Part shown: positions 1 to 8,967 of the stretch, one piece after another
How positions within the stretch are numbered: position 1 is the stretch's first letter
Layout of the letters: the number at the start of each line of letters is the position of its first letter
From: Pseudomonas sp. KU26590
GTDB taxonomy: Bacteria > Pseudomonadota > Gammaproteobacteria > Pseudomonadales > Pseudomonadaceae
Direction: 5' to 3'
Length of the DNA: 64,000 bases
Assembly: GCF_026153515.1 (NCBI RefSeq)
Contig: NZ_CP110644.1
Span: 3,749,501 to 3,813,500, forward strand
Notes under the pieces: model-generated
What the model was told of the DNA's origin: nothing
Databases searched by the model: none
What the model saw: the letters and a program-made list of their open reading frames with translations, nothing else
Made by a program: the position numbers and the translations under genes

Positions 1-610
1 CTACGACGCCGGTTTCAATTCCAACAGCCGCTTCTACGAAGCCAGTGCCGGACTGCTGGGCATGCGCCCCACCGACTACCGCACGGGCGGCGCCAACCTG
101 GAGATTCGTTTTGCCGTCGGCGAGTGCTTTCTTGGCGCAATTCTGGTGGCTCAAAGTGCGCGCGGCGTGTGCGCCATTCTGCTCGGCGATGACCCGAACC
201 GACTGGTGCAAGACCTGCAGGATCAGTTTCACAGCGCCACGCTGATCGGCGGCGATGCCGACTTCGAGCAGCTGATGGCGGAGGTGGTGGGGTTTATCGA
301 GGCGCCGAAGCTGGGCCTGAACCTGCCGCTGGATTTGCAGGGCACGGCGTTTCAGCAGCGGGTCTGGCAGGCCCTGGCGCAGATCCCGCCGGGCACGACC
401 GCCAGTTACGCGCAAATCGCCCAGCGTATTGACGCGCCGACCGCCAGTCGCGCGGTCGCTCTCGCCTGCGCGGCGAATCACATCGCCGTGGCGATTCCCT
501 GTCACCGCGTGGTGCGCAGCGATGGCGCGTTGTCGGGCTATCGGTGGGGTGTCGAGCGCAAGCGCGCGTTGCTGAATCGTGAAGGTCAAGAAACGGAACC
601 ACAGAATTAA
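1..610 (+). CDS. ada: Ada bifunctional methyltransferase/regulator, 3' part
   Basis: The gene runs in from the left edge, so only about the last 200 residues are present. They start inside the second helix-turn-helix of the AraC-type domain (DAGFNSNSRFYE) and continue into the O6-methylguanine-DNA methyltransferase domain. The suicide cysteine lies in the PCHRVV motif, followed by the usual GALSGYRWG segment. Ada repairs methyl-phosphotriesters and O6-methylguanine and activates the adaptive response once methylated. The N-terminal zinc domain is outside the window, so a short AraC-MGMT form cannot be excluded. Confidence 0.9.
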   Translation, partial: YDAGFNSNSRFYEASAGLLGMRPTDYRTGGANLEIRFAVGECFLGAILVAQSARGVCAILLGDDPNRLVQDLQDQFHSATLIGGDADFEQLMAEVVGFIEAPKLGLNLPLDLQGTAFQQRVWQALAQIPPGTTASYAQIAQRIDAPTASRAVALACAANHIAVAIPCHRVVRSDGALSGYRWGVERKRALLNREGQETEPQN

Positions 611-651
611 CGCTGAGGTTTTTTGATCGCCTTTGGCCCAGCGCAAAGGTC

Positions 652-924
652 CTAGCGCGGAACCGGCAACGGCGTGTCTGAGCCCAGGCTCTCAGCCCAA
701 GCCTGAACGGCTTCGTGTTCAATCACGCGGCCCGCATCAACATCAGTTAAAGCCTCGCGAGTCAGTCGACCGCGTTCCTCTTCCTGATCGATCCAGTCCG
801 ACAGCGCCTGATTGATGATCCAGTTTTTGGAGCGGTCCAGACGCTTCGTCATCACATCAACTTTCTTCGCCAGTTCCTCGGGAACGTGAGCCGTCAATAA
901 TAGGGTCTTCGCAGGTGGTTCCAT
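652..924 (-). CDS. Ribbon-helix-helix (CopG/Arc-type) antitoxin-like protein, apparently orphan
   Basis: About 90 residues. A short beta-strand segment (KTLLLTAHVPEELAKKVD) is followed by helices typical of RHH DNA-binding antitoxins, then a helical tail (SDWIDQEEERGRLTREAL) like that which binds ParE/RelE toxins. The chosen ATG starts MEPPAKT; an upstream in-frame ATG (MINFET, at 969) would add 15 residues. No toxin gene follows: the downstream neighbour is the convergent end of ada. It may be an orphan or act on a distant partner. Confidence 0.6.
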   Translation of the reverse strand: MEPPAKTLLLTAHVPEELAKKVDVMTKRLDRSKNWIINQALSDWIDQEEERGRLTREALTDVDAGRVIEHEAVQAWAESLGSDTPLPVPR

Positions 925-1174
925 GATGGAAGAGTTCTGAAATGGAGAGAGAGTTTCAAAGTTAATCATAGTGCGCAGCGAGAAGTCGTCAGGGACGGGG
1001 TCAAGTGACGCTTTGGCCTGTTCCCGCCCCGCCAGCAGCTTCCCGGCTAAAGCCGGTCCTAAAAAGAATCCAAGCACGCGAAAAGGCCCGAGCACGCAAA
1101 CGCCGGTAACAGCTTCTCACTTGAGAAACCCTGACAGCGGCGTAAGGTCCCTGCACCGGATCTCACAAAGGAGC

Positions 1175-1630
1175 ATGGACGTGCCTTCGACTCTTCAAGC
1201 AGCGATAACCGACACCGCCCCCTCATTCTGGTTGATCGCCGACCAGCTCAATGCACGCAACGAAACCGAACGTCTGGACTACATTCGCTCGGGCTTCCCG
1301 CCCGGCTGGGTCAAGGTGCTGCGCAACGCCTTCCGCCTCAGCAACAGCCAGCTTGAAGCGTTGCTGGCGACCTCGGTCTCCACCCTGGAACGCCGCCAGC
1401 GCCAGCAACGGCCGTTGGACGTCGTCGGCTCCGAACGCCTCGACCGGGTAGCCGCCCTCGCCACCCACGCCGCCGAACTCTTTGAAGACCAGAACACCGC
1501 CCGCCGCTGGATGGTCGCGTCCAACCGCGCACTCAACGGGCAGACACCCATCGCCCTGTGCGAAACAGAAATCGGCGCGCGCCAGGCACGCCGGGTGCTC
1601 AGCGCCTTGCAGCATGGCGGGGTCGTCTGA
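1175..1630 (+). CDS. Xre/MbcA/ParS-type antitoxin of a RES toxin pair
   Basis: 151 residues. The ATG has a strong AAAGGAG ribosome site six bases upstream. The middle (LSNSQLEALLATSVSTLERRQ) is a Xre-like helix-turn-helix. The C-terminal part, with NRALNGQTPIAL, is the toxin-binding domain formerly called DUF2384. Its stop overlaps the start of the RES gene (TGATG), the usual antitoxin-first arrangement. Such antitoxins block the RES active site and bind the operon promoter. Confidence 0.85.
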   Translation: MDVPSTLQAAITDTAPSFWLIADQLNARNETERLDYIRSGFPPGWVKVLRNAFRLSNSQLEALLATSVSTLERRQRQQRPLDVVGSERLDRVAALATHAAELFEDQNTARRWMVASNRALNGQTPIALCETEIGARQARRVLSALQHGGVV

Positions 1631-2073
1631 TGCAGGCCTGGAGGATCAGCAAGGACAGTGCCGCCAACGATCTGTCCGGCACGGGCGCCGCCCAGTTCGG
1701 CGGGCGCTGGAATCATGCCGACCAGCCTGCCGTCTACCTGGCGCTGAGCGCGTCAGGCTGCGCGCTGGACACGCTCATTCAATGCGCGAGCCTGCCGCAG
1801 CCGGGTTTCCATCTGGTTCACCTGCAGTTGCCGGATGACCCGGCGCTGTATTGGCAGCCTGCCCTCGCCCAGCTGCCGCCTGGTTGGGACGTCACGCCGG
1901 CGGACCGACCCAGCATGGATTTCGGCGGCGCCTGGCTGGAGCGGCGCGAGCAACTCGGCCTGATCGTGCCTTCCGCAACCATCACCCACACGCGCAACCT
2001 GCTGCTCAATCCCTGCCACCCGGCCATGGCGCAGGTCAGGGTGCTCGACGTGCGCCCCTTCACCTGCGGCTGA
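1630..2073 (+). CDS. RES-domain toxin (NAD+-degrading type)
   Basis: 147 residues beginning MQAWRISKDS, with the RES-domain opening (W-R-I, then GTGAAQFGGRWNH). Known RES toxins (ParT, MbcT, Res) phosphorolyse or ADP-ribosylate using NAD+ and stop growth by depleting it. The gene is translationally coupled to its antitoxin by an overlapping TGATG. Its stop codon abuts that of the convergent acuI gene with no visible terminator between them. The family assignment is firm; the exact reaction is inferred. Confidence 0.85.
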   Translation: MQAWRISKDSAANDLSGTGAAQFGGRWNHADQPAVYLALSASGCALDTLIQCASLPQPGFHLVHLQLPDDPALYWQPALAQLPPGWDVTPADRPSMDFGGAWLERREQLGLIVPSATITHTRNLLLNPCHPAMAQVRVLDVRPFTCG

Positions 2074-3057
2074 TCAGCGCTGGGTGTCGACCACGATTCT
2101 CCCGCGTACCTGCCCGTCCATGAGCAGGTGCGCGGTCTCAACCACTTCACTGAGGCCGATCTCGCGGCTGATCAACGGCAGCAGCGACACATCCAGATCC
2201 CGGGCCAGACGCGCCCAGGCGTCGATGCGGTCCTGACGCGGGCGCATGACACTGTCGATGCCGGCGAGGGTCACGCCGCGCAGAATGAAAGGCGCCACCG
2301 ATGCCGGAAAGTCCATGCCCTGGGCCAGACCGCAGGTTGCGACCGTGCCCCAATAGCGCGTGCTGGCGCAGATGTTGGCCAGGGTGTGACTGCCCACCGA
2401 ATCGATCGCCCCGGCCCAGCGCTCCTTGGCCAGCGGGCGGCCGGGTTCAGACAAGGTGGCGCGGTCGATGATTTCAGCAGCGCCCAGGGAGGTGAGGTAT
2501 TCGCCTTCGCTCAAGCGGCCGGTAGAGGCCACGACGCGATATCCGAGTTTCGCCAGCAGCGCGATGGCAAAACTGCCGACACCGCCGTTGGCGCCGGTCA
2601 CCAGCACATCGCCCTTGTCCGGCGTCACCCCGTTTTTCTCCAGCGCCATGACTGCCAGCATCGCGGTGTACCCGGCCGTCCCGATGGCCATTGCCTGAGC
2701 TGGCGTGAACGCGCTCGGCAGCGGGATCAGCCATTTGCCCTGTAACCGCGCTCGCTGCGCCAGGCCACCCCAATGACCTTCGCCGACGCCCCAGCCATTG
2801 AGCAGCACGTGATCGCCGGGTTTGAAGTCCGGGTCGCTGCTGTCCTCGACCGTGCCGGCCAGATCCACCCCAGGCACCATCGGAAACTGCCGCACGACCG
2901 GGCCTTTGCCGGTGATCGCCAGGCCGTCCTTGTAATTCAGCGTGCTGTGACTGACGCGCACAGTGACGTTGCCTTCGGGCAATTGGCTGTCGTCGAGGTT
3001 CGTCACCTCGGCGCGGTAGCCGTTGTCGTCCTTGTTGATCAGGATGCCTTTGAACAT
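2074..3057 (-). CDS. acuI: Acrylyl-CoA reductase-type medium-chain oxidoreductase (AcuI/YhdH)
   Basis: 327 residues. The N-terminal GroES-like half ([25 protein letters not shown]) precedes a Rossmann half with [15 protein letters not shown], the NADPH-binding loop. There are no zinc-binding cysteines, as expected for this zinc-independent branch. AcuI reduces acryloyl-CoA to propionyl-CoA and detoxifies acrylate. The gene lies 48 bases behind its TetR-type regulator, with a palindromic operator in the gap. A GGAGAAGG ribosome site precedes the ATG. Confidence 0.88.
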   Translation of the reverse strand: MFKGILINKDDNGYRAEVTNLDDSQLPEGNVTVRVSHSTLNYKDGLAITGKGPVVRQFPMVPGVDLAGTVEDSSDPDFKPGDHVLLNGWGVGEGHWGGLAQRARLQGKWLIPLPSAFTPAQAMAIGTAGYTAMLAVMALEKNGVTPDKGDVLVTGANGGVGSFAIALLAKLGYRVVASTGRLSEGEYLTSLGAAEIIDRATLSEPGRPLAKERWAGAIDSVGSHTLANICASTRYWGTVATCGLAQGMDFPASVAPFILRGVTLAGIDSVMRPRQDRIDAWARLARDLDVSLLPLISREIGLSEVVETAHLLMDGQVRGRIVVDTQR

Positions 3058-3072
3058 TGCCCTTCTCCTATT

Positions 3073-3087
3073 TAGACCGCTCGTCTA
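3073..3087. promoter_or_regulatory. TetR-family operator upstream of acuI
   Basis: The 15-base site TAGACCGCTCGTCTA has perfect five-base arms and lies between the tetR stop and the acuI ribosome site. A near-identical copy stands in front of the regulator gene. The most likely ligand is the TetR protein encoded between the two sites. Confidence 0.7.
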
Positions 3088-3105
3088 TAACCAGACCTGA
3101 AAAGA

Positions 3106-3744
3106 TCAGCGCGGCAAACCGCGCAGAAATCCGATGATGAAGGTATTGAGCGGCTGCTCGTTCTGCACCAGTCGAGCCCGCAACACAGCGCCCTCCCAGC
3201 CGATCCAGAAATACGCCGCCAGCTCTGAACAGTCGGTGCGCGCTGGAAGTTCGCCTGCCGCAATCGCCGCCCTGAAGCACACCGTCAGGCGCGCCTGCCA
3301 ATTGAGGAAGACCTTTTCCAGCGCCTCGCGAAAACCCGCCGGCAAGACGCTGACTTCCTGGCCCATGTTGCCGACCAGGCAGCCGCGTCGAAAATCGTGG
3401 CGGGCGATATTGACCTTCGATTCCTGAACGAACCCGGCCAGCCGTTCCAGCGGCGAGAGTGTTTCATCGAGCAGCCAGCGATCCAGGCGCCGGGCGAAGT
3501 AACTGGCGTAGCTGTCCAGCACCGCGAGGCCAAACACCTCTTTGCTAGCGAAGTAATGATAGAAGGAGCCTTTGGGCACGCCGACGCGCTTGAGGATGCC
3601 GTCGATGCCCGTGGCCATGAAGCCCTGTTCGGTGAGCACCTCGACCCCGCAACGGATCAGCGCCTCGCGGGTGTCGAAGTCATCGGGGCGTGCCACTTTG
3701 GGCGGGCGGCCGGGGCGTCTGGGTTTTGCAATGATGTCGTTCAT
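3106..3744 (-). CDS. TetR-family repressor (AcuR-like)
   Basis: 212 residues. After a basic arm (KPRRPGRPPKVARP) comes a TetR helix-turn-helix (GVEVLTEQGFMATGIDGILKRVGVPKGSFYHYFASKE), then a helical ligand domain with the motif GCLVGNMGQE seen in AcuR/NemR-like regulators. It is divergent from the nitronate monooxygenase gene and sits directly upstream of acuI. Two matching palindromes flank the gene, so it probably represses itself and acuI, released by a reactive acyl or electrophilic compound. Confidence 0.85.
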   Translation of the reverse strand: MNDIIAKPRRPGRPPKVARPDDFDTREALIRCGVEVLTEQGFMATGIDGILKRVGVPKGSFYHYFASKEVFGLAVLDSYASYFARRLDRWLLDETLSPLERLAGFVQESKVNIARHDFRRGCLVGNMGQEVSVLPAGFREALEKVFLNWQARLTVCFRAAIAAGELPARTDCSELAAYFWIGWEGAVLRARLVQNEQPLNTFIIGFLRGLPR

Positions 3745-3756
3745 GGGGTTGCATAT

Positions 3757-3771
3757 TAGACCGAGCGTCTA
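3757..3771. promoter_or_regulatory. TetR-family operator in the tetR / nitronate monooxygenase divergent promoter
   Basis: TAGACCGAGCGTCTA matches the acuI operator at 13 of 15 positions and has the same five-base arms. It lies 12 bases upstream of the regulator ATG and about 50 bases upstream of the divergent monooxygenase gene, so one repressor could control both directions. Confidence 0.7.
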
Positions 3772-3824
3772 TTAAATCAACCGCATCTTTGCTTTTGCTG
3801 CTTTTTCGCGATGGAGACCTGCTG

Positions 3825-4901
3825 ATGATTGCCTGGCCCGACACCCGCCTGCTCAAACTGCTGGACATCGAACTGCCCATCCTGCAAGCACCCATGGCCG
3901 GGGCGTCCGGCTCGGCAATGGCCGTCGCGGTCGGCAAAGCGGGCGGCCTGCCCTCGCTGCCCTGCGCCATGCTGAGCCGCGCGCAGATCCGTGAAGAGAT
4001 GGCGCGGATACGCGCGGGCACCCACGCGCCGCTTAACCTGAATTTCTTCTGCCACCAGAATCCTGTGCCCGATACACAGGCCGACGCCGACTGGAAAGAC
4101 CTGCTCAAACCCTACTACGACGAACTGGGCGCCGACTTCGACGCGCCAACGCCCACCTCCAATCGCGCACCCTTTGATGAGGCGGCGTGCGCCTTGATCG
4201 AAGAGCTGCGCCCTGAAGTGGTCAGCTTTCATTTCGGCCTCCCCGATCCCGCATTGCTGGCGCGGGTAAAGGCCACCGGTGCGAAGGTGCTTTCCTCGGC
4301 GACCACCGTGGAAGAAGCCGTGTGGCTCGAAGCACGGGGTTGCGATGCGATCATCGCTATGGGCTACGAGGCTGGCGGGCATCGCGGCATGTTTCTCAGC
4401 GATCAGCTGCACACCCAGGTCGGCACAATGGCGCTGGTGCCGCAGATTGTCGATGCCGTGACGGTGCCGGTCGTCGCGGCCGGCGGGATTGGCGACAGTC
4501 GCGGGATCGCCGCCGCGTTCATGCTCGGCGCGTCAGCGGTTCAGCTCGGCACGGCCTACCTGTTCACCCCGGAAGCCAAGACTTCGGCGCTGCATCAGGC
4601 GGCACTGAGCCGCGCCCAGGACAGCCACACCGCCATCACCAATATCTTCACCGGCCGCCCGGCCCGGGGCATCGTCAATCGCATCATGGGTGAAATCGGG
4701 CCCATGGCCGATGCCGCCCCCGCCTTCCCCACCGCGGGCGGCGCGCTGATGCCGCTGCGCAGCAAGGCAGAAGCCCGGGGCGACGACGGTTTCATGAATC
4801 TCTGGGCGGGTCAGGCAGTGGGCATCAAGCACTCGCTGTCGGCAGAAGAACTCACCCGGACGCTGGGCATTGGCGCCCTTGAACGGCTGGCCGGGCGCTA
4901 G
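3825..4901 (+). CDS. Nitronate monooxygenase-family flavoprotein
   Basis: 358 residues from the ATG at MIAWPDTRLL, which has a GGAG site eight bases upstream. The protein is a single FMN-binding TIM barrel. It has PILQAPMAGASG near the N terminus, MGYEAGGHRGMF in the centre, and the phosphate-binding AAGGIGDSRGIAAAFMLGASAVQLGTAYL segment. Enzymes of this class oxidise nitronates such as propionate 3-nitronate with O2. The shared TetR operator region suggests co-regulation with acuI. Substrate specificity is not established here. Confidence 0.8.
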   Translation: MIAWPDTRLLKLLDIELPILQAPMAGASGSAMAVAVGKAGGLPSLPCAMLSRAQIREEMARIRAGTHAPLNLNFFCHQNPVPDTQADADWKDLLKPYYDELGADFDAPTPTSNRAPFDEAACALIEELRPEVVSFHFGLPDPALLARVKATGAKVLSSATTVEEAVWLEARGCDAIIAMGYEAGGHRGMFLSDQLHTQVGTMALVPQIVDAVTVPVVAAGGIGDSRGIAAAFMLGASAVQLGTAYLFTPEAKTSALHQAALSRAQDSHTAITNIFTGRPARGIVNRIMGEIGPMADAAPAFPTAGGALMPLRSKAEARGDDGFMNLWAGQAVGIKHSLSAEELTRTLGIGALERLAGR

Positions 4902-4927
4902 CCGGTGATTTAAAACCGCCGATTTAA

Positions 4928-5821
<894 letters not shown>

Positions 5822-6508
5822 ATGCTGCTGGGCAGTGCCGACCTCGCGGCCATCTGGCTGACGCTGAAACTGGCGTCCCTGACCACCGTGATTCTGCTGA
5901 TCGTCGGCACACCCATCGCGCTGTGGTTGGCGCGCACCCGTTCATGGCTCAAAGGCCCGATTGGCGCGATCGTGGCCCTGCCTCTGGTATTGCCGCCCAC
6001 GGTGATCGGCTTTTATCTGCTGCTGTTGCTCGGGCCGAACGGCGCGGTCGGTCAATTCACTCAGAGCCTGGGGCTCGGCACCCTGACCTTCAGTTTCACC
6101 GGGTTGGTGATCGGCTCGGTGCTGTATTCCCTGCCGTTTGTGGTGCAGCCCTTGCAGAACGCCTTCGTCGCCATCGGCCCTCGCCCCCTTGAAGTGGCAG
6201 CTACGTTGCGTGCAAGCCCTTGGGACACGTTCTTCTCAGTGATTTTGCCGCTGGCACGCCCCGGGTTTATCACCGGCGCGATTCTGGGTTTCGCCCACAC
6301 CGTGGGCGAGTTCGGCGTGGTGCTGATGATCGGCGGCAACATCCCGGAGAAAACCCGGGTCGTGTCCACGCAAATCTACAACCACGTCGAATCCATGGAA
6401 TACGCCCAGGCCCATTGGCTGGCTGGGGCGATGCTGGTGTTTTCCTTTGTGGTGCTGCTGGCGCTGTATTCCAGCGGCAAGGCTCGTTCGACCTGGAGCG
6501 GCGCATGA
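5822..6508 (+). CDS. modB: ModB, molybdate ABC transporter permease
   Basis: 228 residues with about five membrane helices (for example [21 protein letters not shown] and [22 protein letters not shown]). It has the ABC-permease EAA-type coupling loop [25 protein letters not shown]. Its ATG follows the modA stop without a gap, and its stop overlaps the modC ATG, so the three genes are a tight operon. Confidence 0.93.
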   Translation: MLLGSADLAAIWLTLKLASLTTVILLIVGTPIALWLARTRSWLKGPIGAIVALPLVLPPTVIGFYLLLLLGPNGAVGQFTQSLGLGTLTFSFTGLVIGSVLYSLPFVVQPLQNAFVAIGPRPLEVAATLRASPWDTFFSVILPLARPGFITGAILGFAHTVGEFGVVLMIGGNIPEKTRVVSTQIYNHVESMEYAQAHWLAGAMLVFSFVVLLALYSSGKARSTWSGA

Positions 6509-7593
6509 GTGCGACGATTGAAGTGCGGCTCAAGGTGAATTACGCCGAGTTCGCCCTGGACGTCGACCTCAACCTGCCCGGTCGCGGCGTTACGGCGCTC
6601 TACGGCCATTCCGGTTCCGGCAAAACCACTTGTCTGCGATGCATCGCCGGGCTGGAAAAGGCGGCAGACGGGTATATCCGTGTCAACGGCGAGGTTTGGC
6701 AGGACAGCGCCAACAACGTCTTTCTTCCCCCGCACAAACGTCCATTAGGCTACGTGTTTCAGGAAGCCAGCCTGTTCCCGCACCTCGACGTCGAGGGCAA
6801 TCTGCGCTTCGGCCTCAAGCGCATTGCCGAGCGCGACAGGCGCATTACGTTGCAGCAAGCGACCTCGCTGCTGGGCATCGATCACCTGCTGAGCCGCGCG
6901 CCCGACAAACTGTCCGGCGGCGAGCGTCAGCGGGTCGGCATCGCCCGCGCGTTGCTGACCAGTCCGCGCCTGCTGCTGATGGACGAACCCCTGGCGGCGC
7001 TGGATGCACAACGCAAAAGCGAAATCCTGCCGTACCTCGAGCGCCTCCACGACGAGCTGGATATTCCGGTGATTTACGTCAGCCACGCTCAGGACGAGGT
7101 GGCTCGACTGGCCGATCATCTGGTGCTGCTCAGCGACGGCAAACCGCTGGCCAGCGGCCCTATCGGCGAAACCCTGGCGCGACTGGATCTGCCGCTGGCG
7201 ATGGGCGATGACGCCGGCGTGGTGATCGAATGCAGCGTGCTGGGCTACGACGCCGCCTATCAGCTCATCACCGTTCAACTGCCGCGCAGCGAACTGAGTA
7301 TTCGCGTCGCCCATTCCGCCTTGCTGCCCGGCAAACCGCTGCGCCTCAAAGTGCAGGCGCGGGATGTCAGCCTGAGCCTGCAACCCGACGCGCAAAGCAG
7401 CATCCTCAATCGCCTGCCAGTGACGGTCATCGAAGAGATCGCCGCCGACAACACCGCCCATGTGCTTGTCCGCCTCGATGCCGACGGCTCGCCGCTGCTG
7501 GCGCGGATCACCCGCTATTCCAGGGACCAGCTGCAGCTGGTGCCTGGGCAGCGGCTGTGGGCGCAGATCAAGTCGGTGGCGTTGCTGGCCTAG
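6505..7593 (+). CDS. modC: ModC, molybdate ABC transporter ATPase
   Basis: 362 residues. The ABC domain shows Walker A (GHSGSGKTT), Q-loop ([11 protein letters not shown]), signature ([15 protein letters not shown]), Walker B (LLLMDEP) and H-loop (YVSHAQDE). The last hundred residues form the TOBE/Mop molybdate-sensing domain ([25 protein letters not shown]). It energises ModB. The ATG overlaps the modB stop (ATGA). Confidence 0.93.
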   Translation: MSATIEVRLKVNYAEFALDVDLNLPGRGVTALYGHSGSGKTTCLRCIAGLEKAADGYIRVNGEVWQDSANNVFLPPHKRPLGYVFQEASLFPHLDVEGNLRFGLKRIAERDRRITLQQATSLLGIDHLLSRAPDKLSGGERQRVGIARALLTSPRLLLMDEPLAALDAQRKSEILPYLERLHDELDIPVIYVSHAQDEVARLADHLVLLSDGKPLASGPIGETLARLDLPLAMGDDAGVVIECSVLGYDAAYQLITVQLPRSELSIRVAHSALLPGKPLRLKVQARDVSLSLQPDAQSSILNRLPVTVIEEIAADNTAHVLVRLDADGSPLLARITRYSRDQLQLVPGQRLWAQIKSVALLA

Positions 7594-7689
7594 ATCCGAT
7601 CCCTCGCACTCATCAGAACGCAATTATTCGGCACGACTGCGCAGCGCCACGGTCAATGCAAAAAGACCCGCATTCAGGACTGCCTTTCC

Positions 7690-8760
7690 ATGCCGGACAC
7701 AATCCACAGCGAAGACCTGCCCAAAGATCTGCACTACGTCGACGACAGCCAGCCCGGATTCAGCCGCAAGATCCTGCGCGGCAAGTTCGCCTATTTCGAC
7801 ACCGACGGCCAACGCATTCGCGACGAGGACGAGATCAAGCGCATCAACGCGCTGGTGATCCCGCCGGCGTACACCGACGTGTGGATCTGTGCCGACCGCA
7901 AAGGCCATCTGCAAGCCACCGGCCGCGACGCCCGCGGGCGCAAGCAGTACCGCTATCACCCCCGCTGGCGCGAGATCCGCGACGAGAACAAATACTCGCG
8001 GATGATCGCCTTCGGCCAGGCCTTGCCCAAGGTGCGCAAGCAACTGGAAGCGCAGCTGGCCAAACCGGGCATGGGCCGCGAGAAAGTCATGGCGGCGGTG
8101 CTGTCGTTGCTGGACCAGACGCTGATCCGCATCGGCAACAGCCAGTATGCGCGGGACAACCGCTCCTACGGCCTGACCACGCTGCGCAACAAGCACGTCG
8201 ACGTGAAGGGCAGCAAGATCTACTTCGAGTTTCGTGGCAAGAGCGGCGTCGAGCACCGGCTCAGCGTGACCGACCGACGCCTGGCGACCATCATCAAGCG
8301 TTGCATGGAATTGCCCGGCCAGAACCTGTTCCAGTACCTGGATGACGACGGCCAGCGGCATACCGTGTCCTCCCACGACATTAACCAGTACTTGCACACC
8401 CTCACCGGCGCCGATTTCACCGCCAAGGATTACCGCACCTGGGCCGGCAGCGCCATGGCACTGGCGACCCTGCGCAAGCTGCATTGGGAGCCGGAAGCCG
8501 ACGCGAAGAAACACGTTGTGTCCATGGTCAAGGAAGTCGCGCGGTTGCTGGGCAACACCCCGGCAGTCTGCCGCAAGTGCTACATCCACCCGGCCGTGCT
8601 GGAGGCCTTTGCGATGGGCGAACTGTCGAAACTGCCGCGCAACCGCCAGCGCAAAGGCCTGCGTATTGAAGAAGTGGCGCTGGCCGGTTTCCTTCAGGGC
8701 CTGCAGGCCGCCGAGGTTATTCGCGAAGCATCCGAAGAACTGACAGGAGAAACAGCATGA
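7690..8760 (+). CDS. DNA topoisomerase IB (poxvirus/eukaryote-like)
   Basis: 356 residues. The N-terminal clamp includes YRYHPRWREIRDENKYSRM. The catalytic domain carries RIGNSQYARDNRSYGLTTL, the KIYFEFRGKSG segment, and the active-site tyrosine in KCYIHPAVLEAF (about residue 298). These enzymes relax positive and negative supercoils through a 3'-phosphotyrosine link. The stop codon overlaps the start of a tiny acidic gene (ATGA), then a UvrA paralogue follows, suggesting a DNA-stress operon. Confidence 0.9.
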   Translation: MPDTIHSEDLPKDLHYVDDSQPGFSRKILRGKFAYFDTDGQRIRDEDEIKRINALVIPPAYTDVWICADRKGHLQATGRDARGRKQYRYHPRWREIRDENKYSRMIAFGQALPKVRKQLEAQLAKPGMGREKVMAAVLSLLDQTLIRIGNSQYARDNRSYGLTTLRNKHVDVKGSKIYFEFRGKSGVEHRLSVTDRRLATIIKRCMELPGQNLFQYLDDDGQRHTVSSHDINQYLHTLTGADFTAKDYRTWAGSAMALATLRKLHWEPEADAKKHVVSMVKEVARLLGNTPAVCRKCYIHPAVLEAFAMGELSKLPRNRQRKGLRIEEVALAGFLQGLQAAEVIREASEELTGETA

Positions 8761-8930
8761 CCACCCACGGCGCTCACATCCCGGGCGAAAAACTCAATGA
8801 CCCGGACGCACGCCCTGCCGACGTGGCCGATGATCGCGATCGCACCGACGACGTGCGTGAAGACGAGCCGCTGACCGGCGGCGATCACGACGACGCCGGG
8901 CACACCCCCAAAGTGCCCCTCGCAGAGTAA
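8757..8930 (+). CDS. Small very acidic protein coupled to topoisomerase IB
   Basis: 57 residues, of which about a quarter are Asp or Glu, with many His and Arg and no hydrophobic core. It looks intrinsically disordered. Its ATG overlaps the topoisomerase stop (ATGA) behind GACAGGAG, so translation is probably coupled. Only 37 bases separate it from the UvrA-like gene. No family is recognised. A role as partner or regulator of the topoisomerase is only a guess from the coupling. Confidence 0.65.
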   Translation: MTTHGAHIPGEKLNDPDARPADVADDRDRTDDVREDEPLTGGDHDDAGHTPKVPLAE

Positions 8931-8967
8931 ACCCGTTCTTGTATTTCAGGATTCAAAGGCCTCACCC

